Part shown: positions 44,414-55,375 of the stretch, piece by piece
How the letters are laid out: the number at the start of each line of letters is the position of its first letter
Position numbering within the stretch: position 1 is the first letter of the stretch
Assembly (NCBI GenBank): GCA_963714055.1
Contig: OY970227.1
Coordinates: forward strand, 3,190,182 to 3,254,181
Source of the DNA: JACDBE01 sp963714055
GTDB taxonomy: Bacteria > Actinomycetota > Acidimicrobiia > Spongiisociales > UBA5794
Length of the DNA stretch: 64,000 nucleotides
Direction of reading: 5' to 3'
The notes under the pieces: generated by a model
Seen by the model: only the letters and a program-made list of their open reading frames with translations
What the model was told of the DNA's origin: nothing
The model's database searches: none
Translations under genes and position numbers: made by a program

Positions 44414-45541
44414 TTAAGTTTTAGTTTCGAGGTTGTACACCACACCTCGCTCTTTCAAATAGTTCAGGATAAATGAGAAGTTCGCCTCATCTTCGCCAAG
44501 AAACTCTGGCGGTGAAATTCCTTTCCGAATAAATTTTCCATCCAACACCAGGTTAACGGCTGCGGTACAGGTATAACCGGTTGTGCGGGCCATCGATAAT
44601 GTATTCGTTGATTTGTTGGTTCTGTCAAGCAGGTTGTATTGATATTGTTTTGACTTTCCTTTCTCTTCTCCGCTTATGCGAATTCGCATCACTGTAAATT
44701 CCTCTTCACCCGGTTTTAGTTTCCATTTGGGAAATAACAATTTGGCGGTAACGTCGATAGGTCTGACCTTTGACCCCCTTTACCTCGACCTCCTCGTAGG
44801 AAAAAAAACCAGACTCGCGCAGGACCCTTAAATATTCAATACATCCAGGATAGCGAAGCGTCTTCTCAATCATGTTGGGGATATTCGGCATGGTCTTGAT
44901 CAAAGAACGAAGTCCGTCGGAGTTCCAGGATTCTAATGTTCCCACATCATCAAAATGAACAAGCTCAGGGTCAGAAAGCGCTTCCTTCACAACAACAACA
45001 CCACTTTGAACATACCTTGCTGGTCGTGTATACTCTTCAATGACATCAATTGGCGAAAAAACGGCCTTGTATTCGTACGGCCACTCTCTAACAACAGGCA
45101 ATCCTCCTACCAAACATTCATAGTCCGAAACCTTCATTCGCTTGTTATGATATCCTAAAATAACATTGCCCATTCCCGGAGCCACGCCACAATCCGTAAC
45201 CACAGTCACATTTTTTTGCTTGGCAAGGGCGTCTAATTCGAATGGATCTTCTGGAAAAAATGAGATATCAACCATTTTTTGCCCGACTCTATTACACGCT
45301 TTACCGTCTGGAAACCTAAAAATCCAGGAACCGCTCCCACTACCAAATCTGCTTCTGTTATAATATTTTTCAGGCGCTCTTCATTGGTAAAATCTGATCG
45401 TTGTGTTTTCACTCCCTGCCTGGCAATGCGATCCAATGCGTCCTCATTGATATCAACTGCGGTAACGTCAAACTTTCCCGAGAGATCAATGGCCATCTCT
45501 TTTCCGACTAAGCCAGCGCCCAATACAATTACTTTCTCCAT
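44414..45541 (-). CDS. Saccharopine dehydrogenase family protein, two frameshifts
   Basis: Three frames make one enzyme of about 375 residues: NAD-binding start KVIVLGAGLVGKEMAIDLSG, middle TVVTDCGVAPGMGNVILGYH and LRYPGCIEYLRVLRESGF, and the end MARTTGYTCTAAVNLVLDG. The first break at about 45275 is one A missing from a run (six where seven are needed); the second is near 44745. Probably lysine-degradation related. Confidence 0.85.
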
Positions 45542-45620
45542 ATTCTTTTATTTCAAGATTGAGCACAAGTTATTAAAGGAAACTGTTTTCTGTTTAACTT
45601 CCGATAAAACAATACGCCAT

Positions 45621-46128
45621 ATGCTTTCCTCCAGCTTTATTGAGCGAGCAAAACATTCTCGATTTTACCTGTGGCTGCTAAACGTGGGCCTTTTAAGGAT
45701 GATACCGTTCAATAAGCCTCATGGGTTTAGAATCATCGAGATCGGTGATTATGATATTAAACTTCTACTCCCCTATAAACGCAAAAATCTAAACCACATT
45801 CGGGGTCTTCATGCTTGTGCGTTGGCTACCATTTCCGAAGTATGCGACTGGTCTTCTGCTGATTTCGAAGCTTGGATTTGACACCTATAGAATTATCATG
45901 CAGCGACTGGAGATGGACTATCATTATCAGGGAAAAATGGATGCAACCGCTCACTTTTCCATCTCGGAAGAATGGCTTCGGCAACATATTCTCGAGCCAC
46001 TAAAATTTCAGGAATCAGCGACAGTAATTTGCGAAATAAAAATTTACGACACAAAGTCCAATCACCTAACCACTGGAAAAGTCCACTGGCAGATAAAGGA
46101 TTGGAAGCGAGTAAAAACCAAAAGTTAG
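45621..46128 (+). CDS. DUF4442 (thioesterase-like hotdog) protein, one frameshift
   Basis: About 165 residues: RFYLWLLNVGLLRMIPFNKP, IRGLHACALATISE, then after one extra G near 45840 ATGLLLISKLGFDTYRIIMQ and the end VHWQIKDWKRVK. Hotdog-fold family related to YiiD; substrate unknown. Confidence 0.7.
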
Positions 46129-46159
46129 GAGTAAATTAGTAAGGCAAATATTTTCGTAT

Positions 46160-46640
46160 ATGCGCAAAATCGATCAGCTCTTTGAAGAGTACGGTGAAAG
46201 TCACCAAAATTCAACTAATAAAAGCGATTCACTGGATTTGTGTTCCTTTGATTTTCTTTAGCGTTGTTGGACTCGTCGCATCAATCCCCTCGCAACCAGT
46301 TCAATCCATTTTAGGCATCGGCAATCCCTACGCGAATTGGGCAGCCGTTGGGTTGATCCTGGCTCTGATCTATTACGTTTCATTATCAATTCCGTTAAGC
46401 ATTGGTATGATGTTGTTCGCCGCGTTGTGTCTGTTTGTCATAAATCTTATAGGACGAACGATCAATGCGCCACTCTGGGTAGTAAGCCTGGCTATTTTTT
46501 TTGTGGCATGGGTTGGCCAGTTTTACGGTCATAAAGTAGAAGGGAAAAAACCTTCCTTTTTTAAAGACCTTCAGTTTTTATTGATCGGGCCAGCATGGTT
46601 AATGCATTTTATTTACAAACGCTTGGGGATTCCCTATTGA
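46160..46640 (+). CDS. Mpo1-like (DUF962) membrane protein, one frameshift
   Basis: Starts MRKIDQLFEEYGESHQN; one extra A near 46222 then NKAIHWICVPLIFFSVVGL, four TM segments and the end FLLIGPAWLMHFIYKRLG. The ESHQN/HWICVP histidines are those of the Mpo1 lipid alpha-oxidation dioxygenase family. Confidence 0.8.
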
Positions 46641-46646
46641 TTTTTC

Positions 46647-47048
46647 ATGATTACCAAACCGCATCTTATCAAAGTACCTCAAGTAGCTAGCAAATCGGGA
46701 ACTCTATCTTTTATGGAAGTAGACGGAACGTTACCCTTTGACATAAAACAATTGTACTGGATTTATAATATCGAGGATGAAGCCCATCGCGGAAACCACG
46801 CACACGTAAATACCGACCGCGTGATCATTTGTGTTTCTGGCGTTATTGATGCTGTCGTGGAAAGCATACAAGGTGAGCGATACGAATTTCAACTGAACGA
46901 TCCATCAACAGTACTTTATTACCCTAGACTACACTGGATAAATTTAAAGTTCCACAACGGATCTGTAGCTGCTGTTGGTGCATCAGACGTTTTTAAAAAT
47001 GACATAACCGTAAAAGATTTTGATGCATTTAAAAAACTAACGGTGTAG
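46647..47048 (+). CDS. WxcM/FdtA-like cupin protein
   Basis: 133 residues; double-stranded beta-helix of sugar 3,4-ketoisomerase type with NIEDEAHRGNHAHVNTDRVI and YYPRLHWINLKF. Usually in O-antigen or glycan loci; here beside an acyltransferase and a glycosyltransferase. Confidence 0.8.
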   Translation: MITKPHLIKVPQVASKSGTLSFMEVDGTLPFDIKQLYWIYNIEDEAHRGNHAHVNTDRVIICVSGVIDAVVESIQGERYEFQLNDPSTVLYYPRLHWINLKFHNGSVAAVGASDVFKNDITVKDFDAFKKLTV

Positions 47049-47049
47049 C

Positions 47050-47922
47050 GTGGATAGTCCAGCTTCTACTTTTTTATTTCACAAGCCAGAATTTATTTTC
47101 AGGTATCCTGAAAACCAAATCATCAATTTTGAAGAGTGACGAATCTAAAATCCACTTTTCCCGCATAGGCAATTTATTGATAAGCCTCGACAAGTCTCCC
47201 TTCGGTAGTTTCGTAATCACGGCAAATACCACGCAAAGACAAGTTGACTTCACTAGTTGAAAAAATTGACGACTGGTCCAGGCAGGAGGGAATCGCAAAT
47301 TTGTTGATTCGATCTTTTCCAGAGATTTATGAACCAGAACAGAACGCTTTAATCAAGGAAACATTGATCGGATCTGGCTTCAGCATAAAATATGAAGACA
47401 TTACGCAGGTGATTCCGGTAACAGAAGATTCAATGAATTTGAATACGCATAAAAAGCGACGGTTGCGTCAGGCAGAGTCCCTTGACTTTAGCTTCCGGGA
47501 AATAGCATTGAATCATCTGGAGGAGGCCTATTCTCTCATTGTCGAAAGCAGAGAAAGCAAAGGGTATCCTGTTACAATGACGTTCGAAGATCTTGAAGCA
47601 ATGTTCAAACTTTTCCCCAGCGATTATTTGTTATTCGGGGTATTTGACAAGAACAAATTGATTGCAACGTCGGTGTGCATCAAAGTGAACGATAAAATAT
47701 TGTATTGCTTTTACATTGGTGACGCGCTTGCCTTTCGACCGCATAGTCCGATCACATTATTAATTAATGGGATCTACGACATATTGCCAGACAAACGATT
47801 TTAAAATGTTGGACCTGGGGATATCAACGGACAAAGGGATACTCAATAAAGGCTTGTATGCTTTTAAGAAAACGTTTGGAAGTTTTGACTCTTATAAACT
47901 AACCTTTCTGAAACAGTTTTGA
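47050..47922 (+). CDS. GNAT/FemAB-type acyltransferase, several frameshifts
   Basis: About 290 residues in four frame pieces: FLFHKPEFIFRYPENQIINF, then SKIHFSRIGNLLISLDKSPF, LVEKIDDWSRQEGIANLLIR to YDILPDKRF, and KMLDLGISTDKGILNKGLY. The end has the typical FKKTFGSFDSYKLTF. Acceptor unknown; the context suggests surface glycan or peptide modification. Confidence 0.7.
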
Positions 47923-48788
47923 AGGCCACATTTCCAAAAATCTCTGTCATTTGTACATGCTTCAATCATGCGCATTATGTAATTGAAAGTATGCAGTCCG
48001 TTCTTAGTCAAACCTACAAGAATTACGAACTTATTGTGGTCGACGATAAAAGTACTGATGAAAGTCCAGCGATCATCGAAAAATTCCAAAAGCAACATCC
48101 GGAGATCACTTTTATCAGGCTTGAAAAAAATGAAGGAATTTGTAAAGCCTTTAACACAGGATTCAAAATTTGCAGCGGCGACTTTATCATCGATCTCGCT
48201 GCCGATGACATTCTCCTTCCCGAACGTTTGGAGCGTGGCGTAAAAATATTTGAGACATTGGATGATAGTTATGGCGTTATTTTCGGCGATGCAGAATGGA
48301 TCGATGCGCAGGGAAAACGGCTGTGTTTCCATTCAGAAAAATATCCTCACAATACAATACCGCAGGGTAACATCTACCAACCTCTCATTGAGCGTTATTT
48401 CATCTGCTCTCCGACGATGATGTTTCGTAGATCGGTTATTGAAGCGTTGGGCGGGTACGATGAAACCCTTACCTATGAGGATTTTGATTTTTGGATTCGT
48501 TCATCAAGAATTTTCAAGTATCATTACGAACCCGACGTACTGGTTAAGAAAAGAAAACTCAAAAATTCACTATCGCATAACCAGTTTAAAATTTTTAATA
48601 AACACAACTACAGCACGTACAGGGTCTGTACTAAAATTTTGGATTTGAATAGAACTGTCAAGGAGCAGGACGCACTGCGCAAGAGAATCCAGTATGAAAT
48701 CAGGCAAAGCATCAGGACGTTAGACATTTCCTTAACCTACAAATATTGTTTACTTTGGGTTAAGAACAATTCCCGGCAATATTTATGA
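47919..48788 (+). CDS. Family 2 glycosyltransferase
   Basis: 289 residues; GT-A fold KISVICTCFNHAHYVIESM, DDKSTDESPAIIE and a DxD-like LAADDILLPERLE, then GGYDETLTYEDFDFWIR. TTG or nearby start overlapping the acyltransferase stop. Confidence 0.88.
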   Translation: MKATFPKISVICTCFNHAHYVIESMQSVLSQTYKNYELIVVDDKSTDESPAIIEKFQKQHPEITFIRLEKNEGICKAFNTGFKICSGDFIIDLAADDILLPERLERGVKIFETLDDSYGVIFGDAEWIDAQGKRLCFHSEKYPHNTIPQGNIYQPLIERYFICSPTMMFRRSVIEALGGYDETLTYEDFDFWIRSSRIFKYHYEPDVLVKKRKLKNSLSHNQFKIFNKHNYSTYRVCTKILDLNRTVKEQDALRKRIQYEIRQSIRTLDISLTYKYCLLWVKNNSRQYL

Positions 48789-49590
48789 CCGAAATTCAGG
48801 AGCATTGCCTTAACTGCGACACTCCATTACAAGGTAAATTCTGTCATGCTTGTGGCCAAAAGCAACTTGAACCATCGGAACGTACCTTAAAGTATTTTGT
48901 CAGCGAGTTTTTGGATCCGCATTTCTCCTCGAAAAAAATTTCCTGAAAAATTTATGGCAAGTGCTTGTCAAACCAGGATTATTGGCAAGGCATTACGTTG
49001 AAGGGAAACGAAAGCGGTACATGCCTCCATTTTCAATTTTCCTGCTAATAAATTTTTTCTTCTTTATTTATAATCCGCTAACTGATTTTAGACTCCCTTT
49101 GCGGGATCAATTCTATCAACCCTATGGATCATTGGCTAAAAAAATGGTTGATCAAAAATTAAAGAAAGAAAATATTACGTTTGAGGCGTATGAAGATGAA
49201 TACTGGGACGAGTCATCAATGTTAACAGAATCGCTGATCATTTTAAATGTCCCCATTACGGCATTCTTTTTATCAATATGGTTCTACCGGAGAAAAATGT
49301 TTTTCGCTGATCATTTTATTTTCGCTCTGTTTCTGTATTCTTTTGTCCTGTTGTTTTCCATGCTGTATTACCTTGTCGCGCTTCAAATCTTTACGCCTTA
49401 CGAGCGCTGGATGCATCTGGTATTTAATTTGACCCTTACCATCTACATTTTTTTTAGCGTAAGACGATTTTACAGTTCTCCCTTCAAAGTCAGTCCCTGG
49501 ATTAACACCTTTGTAATCCTGGTCATCCTCTTAATAACTCATTTTATTTATAGGGGAATATTGTTTCTAACAACCTTTGCCTTAACGTAG
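48785..49590 (+). CDS. DUF3667 membrane protein, one frameshift
   Basis: N-terminal zinc ribbon HCLNCDTPLQGKFCHACGQK, then after one A missing from a run near 48935 NFLKNLWQVLVKPGLLARHY and about five TM segments. Common in Bacteroidota; function unknown. The ATG overlaps the glycosyltransferase stop. Confidence 0.78.
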
Positions 49591-49593
49591 TAC

Positions 49594-50511
49594 CTATTTT
49601 CTATTGTCCTCTCCCATTATCATACTCACATAATTCTCATATCGGCTCAATGCGATTCTGCCTTCTCTAACTGCATCTACAATAGCACAGGTAGGTTCAT
49701 TAATATGAATGCAGCGGGCCCCAAATTTACAGGTCAACCTAAGGTCTCGCATTTCGGGAAAATAGTCGGAGATTTCCTGACTATTCATATCAACCAATCC
49801 CCATTCTTTTACCCCAGGGGTATCGATGACAAAAGTTTTTTTATCCAACGAAAACATCTCAGCAAAGGTGGTCGTGTGTTTGCCTTTTTCTGAAAAATCC
49901 GAGATATCGCCGATGCTTTGTTTGATGTGTGGTGAAATTTTATTCAGAAGCGTTGACTTTCCAACACCCGAATGTCCAGCGATCAGCGTGGTTTTGTTCT
50001 TAAGAATTTGAAGAACCTGCGGTTGATCTTCGTGCTTTGCAGAGATCGAAAAGCAAGTAACGCCAATGCTAGTGTAAAGCTTGGTTAACTGTTTCAACAT
50101 TTCCAATCCTTCATCATCGAGAAGATCTTTTTTGTTAAACACTAAGACCTGCGGAATTCGGAAAGCTTCCGCACTTACAAAACACCGGTCAACAAATCCG
50201 AGCGAAGTTCTGGGAAGCGCAAAAGTGACCACCAACATCACCTGGTCAACGTTTGCCGCGAGTACATGGGAATGAGCGGCTTTCTTCACCGATTGCCGCA
50301 GCATGTGATTGTGTCGCGGGAGAATTTCTGTAATGGAACCAACGTCCTGTTCGATATCCATTAAGACATGATCTCCCACTGCGACGGGGTTGGTTTCCTT
50401 GATGCCCTCCAATCGAATTTTGCCACGAACTCTACAGTTGTATTTTACACCATCCGTACCCAGGACATCATAAAAAGATCCTGTAGAGCGCATCACAATT
50501 CCTTGCATCAC
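49594..50511 (-). CDS. rsgA: Ribosome small-subunit GTPase RsgA
   Basis: 305 residues with circularly permuted GTPase motifs (FNKKDLL, AGHSGVGKSTLLNKI, DTPGVKEWG) and a C-terminal zinc site CKFGARCIHINEPTC. Helps mature the 30S subunit. Overlaps the Kdo transferase gene by 4 nt. Confidence 0.95.
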   Translation of the reverse strand: MMQGIVMRSTGSFYDVLGTDGVKYNCRVRGKIRLEGIKETNPVAVGDHVLMDIEQDVGSITEILPRHNHMLRQSVKKAAHSHVLAANVDQVMLVVTFALPRTSLGFVDRCFVSAEAFRIPQVLVFNKKDLLDDEGLEMLKQLTKLYTSIGVTCFSISAKHEDQPQVLQILKNKTTLIAGHSGVGKSTLLNKISPHIKQSIGDISDFSEKGKHTTTFAEMFSLDKKTFVIDTPGVKEWGLVDMNSQEISDYFPEMRDLRLTCKFGARCIHINEPTCAIVDAVREGRIALSRYENYVSMIMGEDNRK

Positions 50512-51744
50512 TTTAGAAGTTTACGGCAATACTCCATAATCTTTTCTGTGGCTCCAAGATTTTCGATAACATATGCACGTGTCACCTCGCAGGCCGGCAG
50601 AAAATTCTCCGGCAAGTTGAGCATTTCAAATTTTTCTTTCAACTCGGTATGATTGGCGACTGCAAACGCGCCTCCACGATGAATAAGGTCTGTCGCTTCC
50701 TGAAAACGCTGATAACTTTTATTGCCGAAAAAGATGGGAATACCATAACAAGCGGCTTCCAGTATGTTATGGAGGCCCTTGCCAAATGCCCCGCCAATGA
50801 AGGCAAACTCTCCGTATCGGTAGAGCCGTGAGAGAAGGCCGACATTGTCTATTATTAAAACTTGATAATCTTCTAGATTCTGGTTTTCAGCCTTTGAGTA
50901 TCGCATTGACTTTACGCGAAGAGTACGTTCAATAGTCTGTAAAAATGTCTCGGTTATTTCATGTGGCGCTATGATAAATTTATTTTTTCCTTCATTGATC
51001 AGCGGTGTTAACACTTCCAGGTCTTCTGCCCAACAACTCCCCACAACAATGGTTTTTTGGTTTGCTTTAAAGGCCTGGGCTACGGGGATCGCTTCTCCAT
51101 TCTGAACAACGGCATACACACGGTCAAACCGTGTATCGCCGGCTAACGTACATTGGTAAATCCCGATTGAATTCAAGAGCGTCGAGGGAGGTTTTATTCT
51201 GGACAAAGAAATAACTGAAGTTTTTTAAAATCCGCCTGTAGAAACCACCACTCTTCCTAAAGAAAAGTTGCTCCTTGCGAAAGATGGACGAAATGGAGAT
51301 CGTTGGAATATTTCTGGATTTTAGTTCCGTTGAATAGTGGTACCAAAATTCATATTTGACAAAGATTGCAACGGTAGGATTAGTTGCTGAAATAAATTTC
51401 CTGGCGTTCGACGAAGTATCCCAGGGCAGATAAAATACATAGTCAGCCTCTTTATAATTTTTCCTCACTTCATAGCCGGAAGGTGAAAAAAAAGTGAGCA
51501 ACACTTTTACAGCTGGGAATTCTTTTTTTAACGACTCGATCACAGGTCGTCCCTGTTCAAATTCGCCCAACGAAGCACAATGCACCCAAACCAGTGGTCC
51601 CTGATGACCTTGAAATGCTTTTTGAATTTTTTCAAATAAATTTTTTCTGCCATTGACAAAAGCTTCGGCTTTTGGAAGGAATAATGCGGCTACACGATAT
51701 CCTAGTCGTAAAAAAGATAGGCCAATATTGTAGAGTAAAGTCAT
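50508..51744 (-). CDS. waaA: 3-deoxy-D-manno-octulosonic acid (Kdo) transferase, one frameshift
   Basis: About 410 residues; N-terminal VWVHCASLGEFEQGRPVIES and YFFVQNKTSLD, then after a break near 51170 LLNSIGIYQCTLAGDTRFDR and FIGGAFGKGLHNILEAACYG. Adds Kdo to lipid A, so the organism has an outer membrane, which rules out the actinobacterial host. Confidence 0.9.
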
Positions 51745-52041
51745 TCTGCGCTAAAAGTACAAAGCATGGTGGGCATTTCAATCCAGGAAATTTTCACAAG
51801 GAGGGGTTCCAGCATCGGGTAAAACGTAAGTGGCAGCCTTTATTATTCTGGTAATTTTACATAAAAGACCTCTTTAAAAACGTTAAGAAATAATGTTTTT
51901 AGGCCGAAAAATAAAGCCTTGTCGACGGCTGTTATTATTTCAAGGGATTTTGAATACATGCCTCCTTAAAGCAACTCTGTAATATTTTGGCAGAACTTGC
52001 GAAATAGGTGATTTTTAAAAGCTCTTATTTTAAACCATTAA
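51745..52041. other. Intergenic, nothing recognised
   Basis: 297 nt of AT-rich DNA between divergent genes; presumably holds both promoters. Confidence 0.4.
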
Positions 52042-53126
52042 ATGTCCAAAGAAATGAACTCACAGTCCATTCGTTCTTTTTTAATAAAGAGAATATTTGT
52101 GGTGCTCCTCGTTGCGGCGCCAGGTTGGACATTTGCTCAAAGTGAATCAGACCTCATAAACTTCCTGGAAGCAGGAAAAAATGATGCCTCCAAACTTATG
52201 GGCGCATACCTGAACCCCATGATAGAAGGACTTTCCTACAGTTTTAACGGCGGATGGTATCATACAGCAAAAGCACATAATTCATTGGGTTTTGATTTGG
52301 GGTTCTCCGCCAATGCAGTGTTCTTACCCAGCTCAAAATATTATTTTACACCTTCCACTTTAGGTCTACAGAATACTAGTTCTGACTGACCCGACATCAG
52401 GGAAGGCACCGACGATAGTAGGACCTGATGAATCAACTACCTACCAATCTTCAATTGATACGAACGGAGATGGCATTCCAGATCAAACATTTAGTTTCGA
52501 CGGACCTGAAGGTTTAGACTTCAAAGAAAATATTAAGGTTAGTGGTGTCCTGGCACCTACTGTCCAACTTGGTATTGGTATCATAAAAAACACCGATCTG
52601 AAAATAAGATGGATGCCCGAAGTAGAGACCGGTTCATCACGGGTAAAACTTCTTGGCTTTGGAATTATTGCATGATGTCAAACAACATATTCCCGGAATG
52701 AAGACCTTGCCTTTTGATTTATCAATGTTGGTGGCCTTCACTAACATCCAAGGATCAACGTCGACTGAAGGTGTATTTGGGAAACCCCAAAATGATCCGC
52801 GCGAGCAACTACTAGACTATAGCATGAATGCCTGGCTGTTTCAGGCTTTGATCTCCAAAAAGATTTCAGTCATTACGTTTTATGGAGGGATTGGTTATAA
52901 CACCATTAATACAACATCAGACTTGAAAGGATCTTATACGATTGTTGACAATCCAACGGAAACTGACTTCGTTCTTACGGATCCGGTGTCACTACAATTT
53001 AAAAACAATAGTTTTAGACTTACTGCGGGAGTCCGCCTGAAATTGGGTCCCATTTATTTGAATGGTGACTATTCGATACAAGAATACAATACGCTGAGCG
53101 TTGGACTGGGGGTTGCAGTCCGATAA
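52042..53126 (+). CDS. Secreted/outer-membrane DUF6588-like protein, two frameshifts
   Basis: Signal peptide (IFVVLLVAAPGWTFAQS), then beta-rich segments GAYLNPMIEGLSYSFNGGWY, TVQLGIGIIKNTDLKIRW and the barrel-like end LGPIYLNGDYSIQEYNTLSV. Breaks near 52378 and 52660. Function unknown. Confidence 0.65.
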
Positions 53127-53136
53127 TTTTTTGCTT

Positions 53137-53168
53137 AAGGAAGGTAGAATTCAAGTTCTACTTTCCTT
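53137..53168 (+). terminator. Terminator hairpin
   Basis: AAGGAA(G)GTAGAA and TTCTAC-TTTCCTT arms around TTCAAG, ending in T-rich sequence, 11 nt after the stop. Confidence 0.6.
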
Positions 53169-53214
53169 TGTATTCTGGCCAAACAACCCCTTTGATTGAA
53201 GATCTTGAAAAAGA

Positions 53215-53251
53215 GAAAAGCCTCCTCCTGAGCAAAAGAGGTAGGCTTTTC
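53215..53251 (+). terminator. Second hairpin
   Basis: GAAAAGCCT...AGGCTTTTC 9-bp stem, with further inner pairing (CCTC/GAGG). Confidence 0.5.
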
Positions 53252-53328
53252 AATCAAAAGGCAAACTTTATTCAAGGATGCTTCGTCCTATTCATTCAAA
53301 AAACTTTTATTACGTAACCCTTTCGCTG

Positions 53329-53336
53329 TATTTTTG
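53329..53336 (+). promoter_or_regulatory. Bacteroidota -7 promoter element
   Basis: TATTTTTG matches the TAnnTTTG element of Bacteroidota promoters, 33-41 nt before the phosphatase start. Confidence 0.5.
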
Positions 53337-53360
53337 CAGCCTGTAAACACTTAACTTATT

Positions 53361-53894
53361 GTGGATCAGATGACTAGAGACAAAATAAAAGTACTTTTCG
53401 TGTGCCTGGGAAACATTTGCCGGTCGCCGCTGGCAGAGGCCATTTTTAAGCACAAATTGAAGAAAAAGAGTCTTGAACGCTTTTTTGAAGTGGATTCCTG
53501 CGGAACATCAAATTATCACATCGGTGACTCACCCGATTCAAGAACGATAGCAAACGCGGAAAAAAATGGTGTAACGATCGAGCATTGCTGTCGCCAATTC
53601 ACCACAAATGACCTTAATGATTTTGATTATATATTGGCGATGGATCACAGCAACTACCGCAATATTTTAAGACTGCTGAAAGATCAATCACACACAGAAA
53701 AGGTAATGCTCATGCGCGAATTCGACTCTATTGGCAAAGGGGAAGAAGTACCAGATCCGTATTATGGTGGAGAAAAAAATTTTCAAGAGGTATTTGAAAT
53801 TTTGGATCGTTCAACCGAAAATTTTCTTAACCACCTTCAGCAAACTATTTTGCAGCGCTCCTCGCTTGAAGCGCCTGGTGAATCAAGACCTTAA
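53361..53894 (+). CDS. Low-molecular-weight protein tyrosine phosphatase
   Basis: About 170-177 residues; catalytic P-loop CLGNICRSPLAEAIF and the general-acid loop VPDPYYGG. The GTG at 53361 or ATG at 53370 starts it. Its 3' end overlaps the convergent DUF4202 gene by 50 nt, so one terminus may be misread. Confidence 0.9.
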   Translation: MDQMTRDKIKVLFVCLGNICRSPLAEAIFKHKLKKKSLERFFEVDSCGTSNYHIGDSPDSRTIANAEKNGVTIEHCCRQFTTNDLNDFDYILAMDHSNYRNILRLLKDQSHTEKVMLMREFDSIGKGEEVPDPYYGGEKNFQEVFEILDRSTENFLNHLQQTILQRSSLEAPGESRP

Positions 53895-54450
53895 TTTTCT
53901 CGGAGACCGGAATTTTGGCAGCCTCTTCAATAGCACGAGGTGACATCTTTTTTAAAGTCTTTTGCAGGATGTCGATCACTTTTGGTGGTTCATGTTTTTC
54001 TGCAAATTCTTCCAGGTAGTGTTCGATAAATACAAGGCAAATCACGTCTTCCAGTACTTTTGTATCAGGATTGGTGAAGAGTTCCTTTTTTAAGAGGAGG
54101 AATTTCACCTTCTCAATGGTAGCTTCATCGTATCTGCAACTTATGAGAATTTGTTCGGCTAGCTTAGCGTGATGAGTCTTCAACACATTTCTCCATTGTA
54201 AGTAGCCTTTTTTATCCATCGGGTAAGATTCACGGGGTATTTCCCAACGGCCAATATGCTGGCAGTGGGCAGCTAACTTAAGATACTCCGGCGCACTGGG
54301 ATAAAAATCGTCCAGTCGTGCACTCATCCTTTGTGCATAGAGACCTTCTTTCGAAACCAATTTGCCTTCAACCTCCTCCTGATGCGGGTCATTCAGATTG
54401 TACGCGTCAAATGTGGTTATTGCTTTTTCAAATTGGTCGGTCATAATCAT
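53845..54450 (-). CDS. DUF4202 protein
   Basis: 201 residues; AQRMSARLDDFYPSAPEYLK, CQHIGRWEIPRESYPMDKKG and LEDVICLVFIEHYLEEF. DUF4202 genes sit near nitrate or nitrite assimilation genes, as here, and are presumed accessory; function unknown. Confidence 0.85.
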   Translation of the reverse strand: MIMTDQFEKAITTFDAYNLNDPHQEEVEGKLVSKEGLYAQRMSARLDDFYPSAPEYLKLAAHCQHIGRWEIPRESYPMDKKGYLQWRNVLKTHHAKLAEQILISCRYDEATIEKVKFLLLKKELFTNPDTKVLEDVICLVFIEHYLEEFAEKHEPPKVIDILQKTLKKMSPRAIEEAAKIPVSEKIKVLIHQALQARSAAK

Positions 54451-54483
54451 GGAAGGGAATTGAAGAATTCACATTAAAGCTAG

Positions 54484-55261
54484 TCATTCTTCGGCAATGA
54501 CTCTACTATTATTGACAGTGACTAATAGACTGGCAACATCGCTTTCGTTCACAACTTTGCCAACAACAATAACCGCCGGAGAAGTGATATTTGATTCGAT
54601 TCCACGTTGAACAATATCCCCGGCTGTCCCAATAATTATTTTTTGATGCGCGCGTCGTGGCTTGTTGAATAAGAGCGATAGGTTCGTTGTGAGCACGAAA
54701 CTGTTGAAAGAGCCTGGCAATTTTGGCCAGGTGCGTCATCCCCATTAGTATTACAACCGTAGCGGTAGATTGCGCGGCCAGCGCAATATCGTTTGATATT
54801 TCTCCTGAAGATAATGTGCCTGTGATGACCCAAAAACTTTCATTGACTCCCCGTTTTGTTAAGGGAATTCCCGCAGCCGCCGGTGCTGCCAAAACACTGG
54901 AGATTCCCGATATCACCTCCACAGAAATTCCCCTTCGCTTCACGTACTCCATCTCTTCATGACCGCGTCCGAAGACGTTTGGATCTCCACCTTTTAACCG
55001 AACTACACATTCAAACCGGACTGCATAAAATACGATGAGCCGATTGATCTCCTCCTGCGGAAATTCTTTGTGCCCTTTTCTTTTTCCTACATAAATTTTT
55101 TTGCAGCCCGAGGGTGCATAATCCAATAACTCCGTCGAAACCAAAGCATCATATAAGATCACGTCGGCTTTCTGGATAGTCTTTAATCCTTTAACAGTAA
55201 TTAATTCCGGATCTCCCGGTCCCGCACCCAGTATCCAGACTTTCGATGTCACGCTTCTCAT
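54484..55261 (-). CDS. cobA: Uroporphyrinogen-III C-methyltransferase, one frameshift
   Basis: SAM-dependent first step of siroheme synthesis, the cofactor of NirB. WILGAGPGDPELITVKGL, VRLKGGDPNVFGRGHEEM, ISGISSVLAAPAAAGIPLT. A homopolymer break near 54645 shifts to KIIIGTAGDIVQRGI and the end SPAVIVVGKVVNES. Divergent from nirB. Confidence 0.9.
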
Positions 55262-55282
55262 AAGTATAAACTTTAAAAAAAT

Positions 55283-55334
55283 TTACGTAATTATACGTAT
55301 AAACTGTATTGAAATTCAGATTAAAATACGTATT
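55283..55334. promoter_or_regulatory. Three ACGT-centred palindromes in the cobA-nirB promoter region
   Basis: TTACGTAA (55283-55290), TATACGTATA (55292-55301) and AATACGTATT (55325-55334), centres 10 and 33 bp apart. Probably binding sites of a dimeric regulator controlling both divergent nitrite genes. Confidence 0.5.
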
Positions 55335-55375
55335 ATTACTTAAACTTTGTCCAATACTTACTTAAATCGTTTGCA

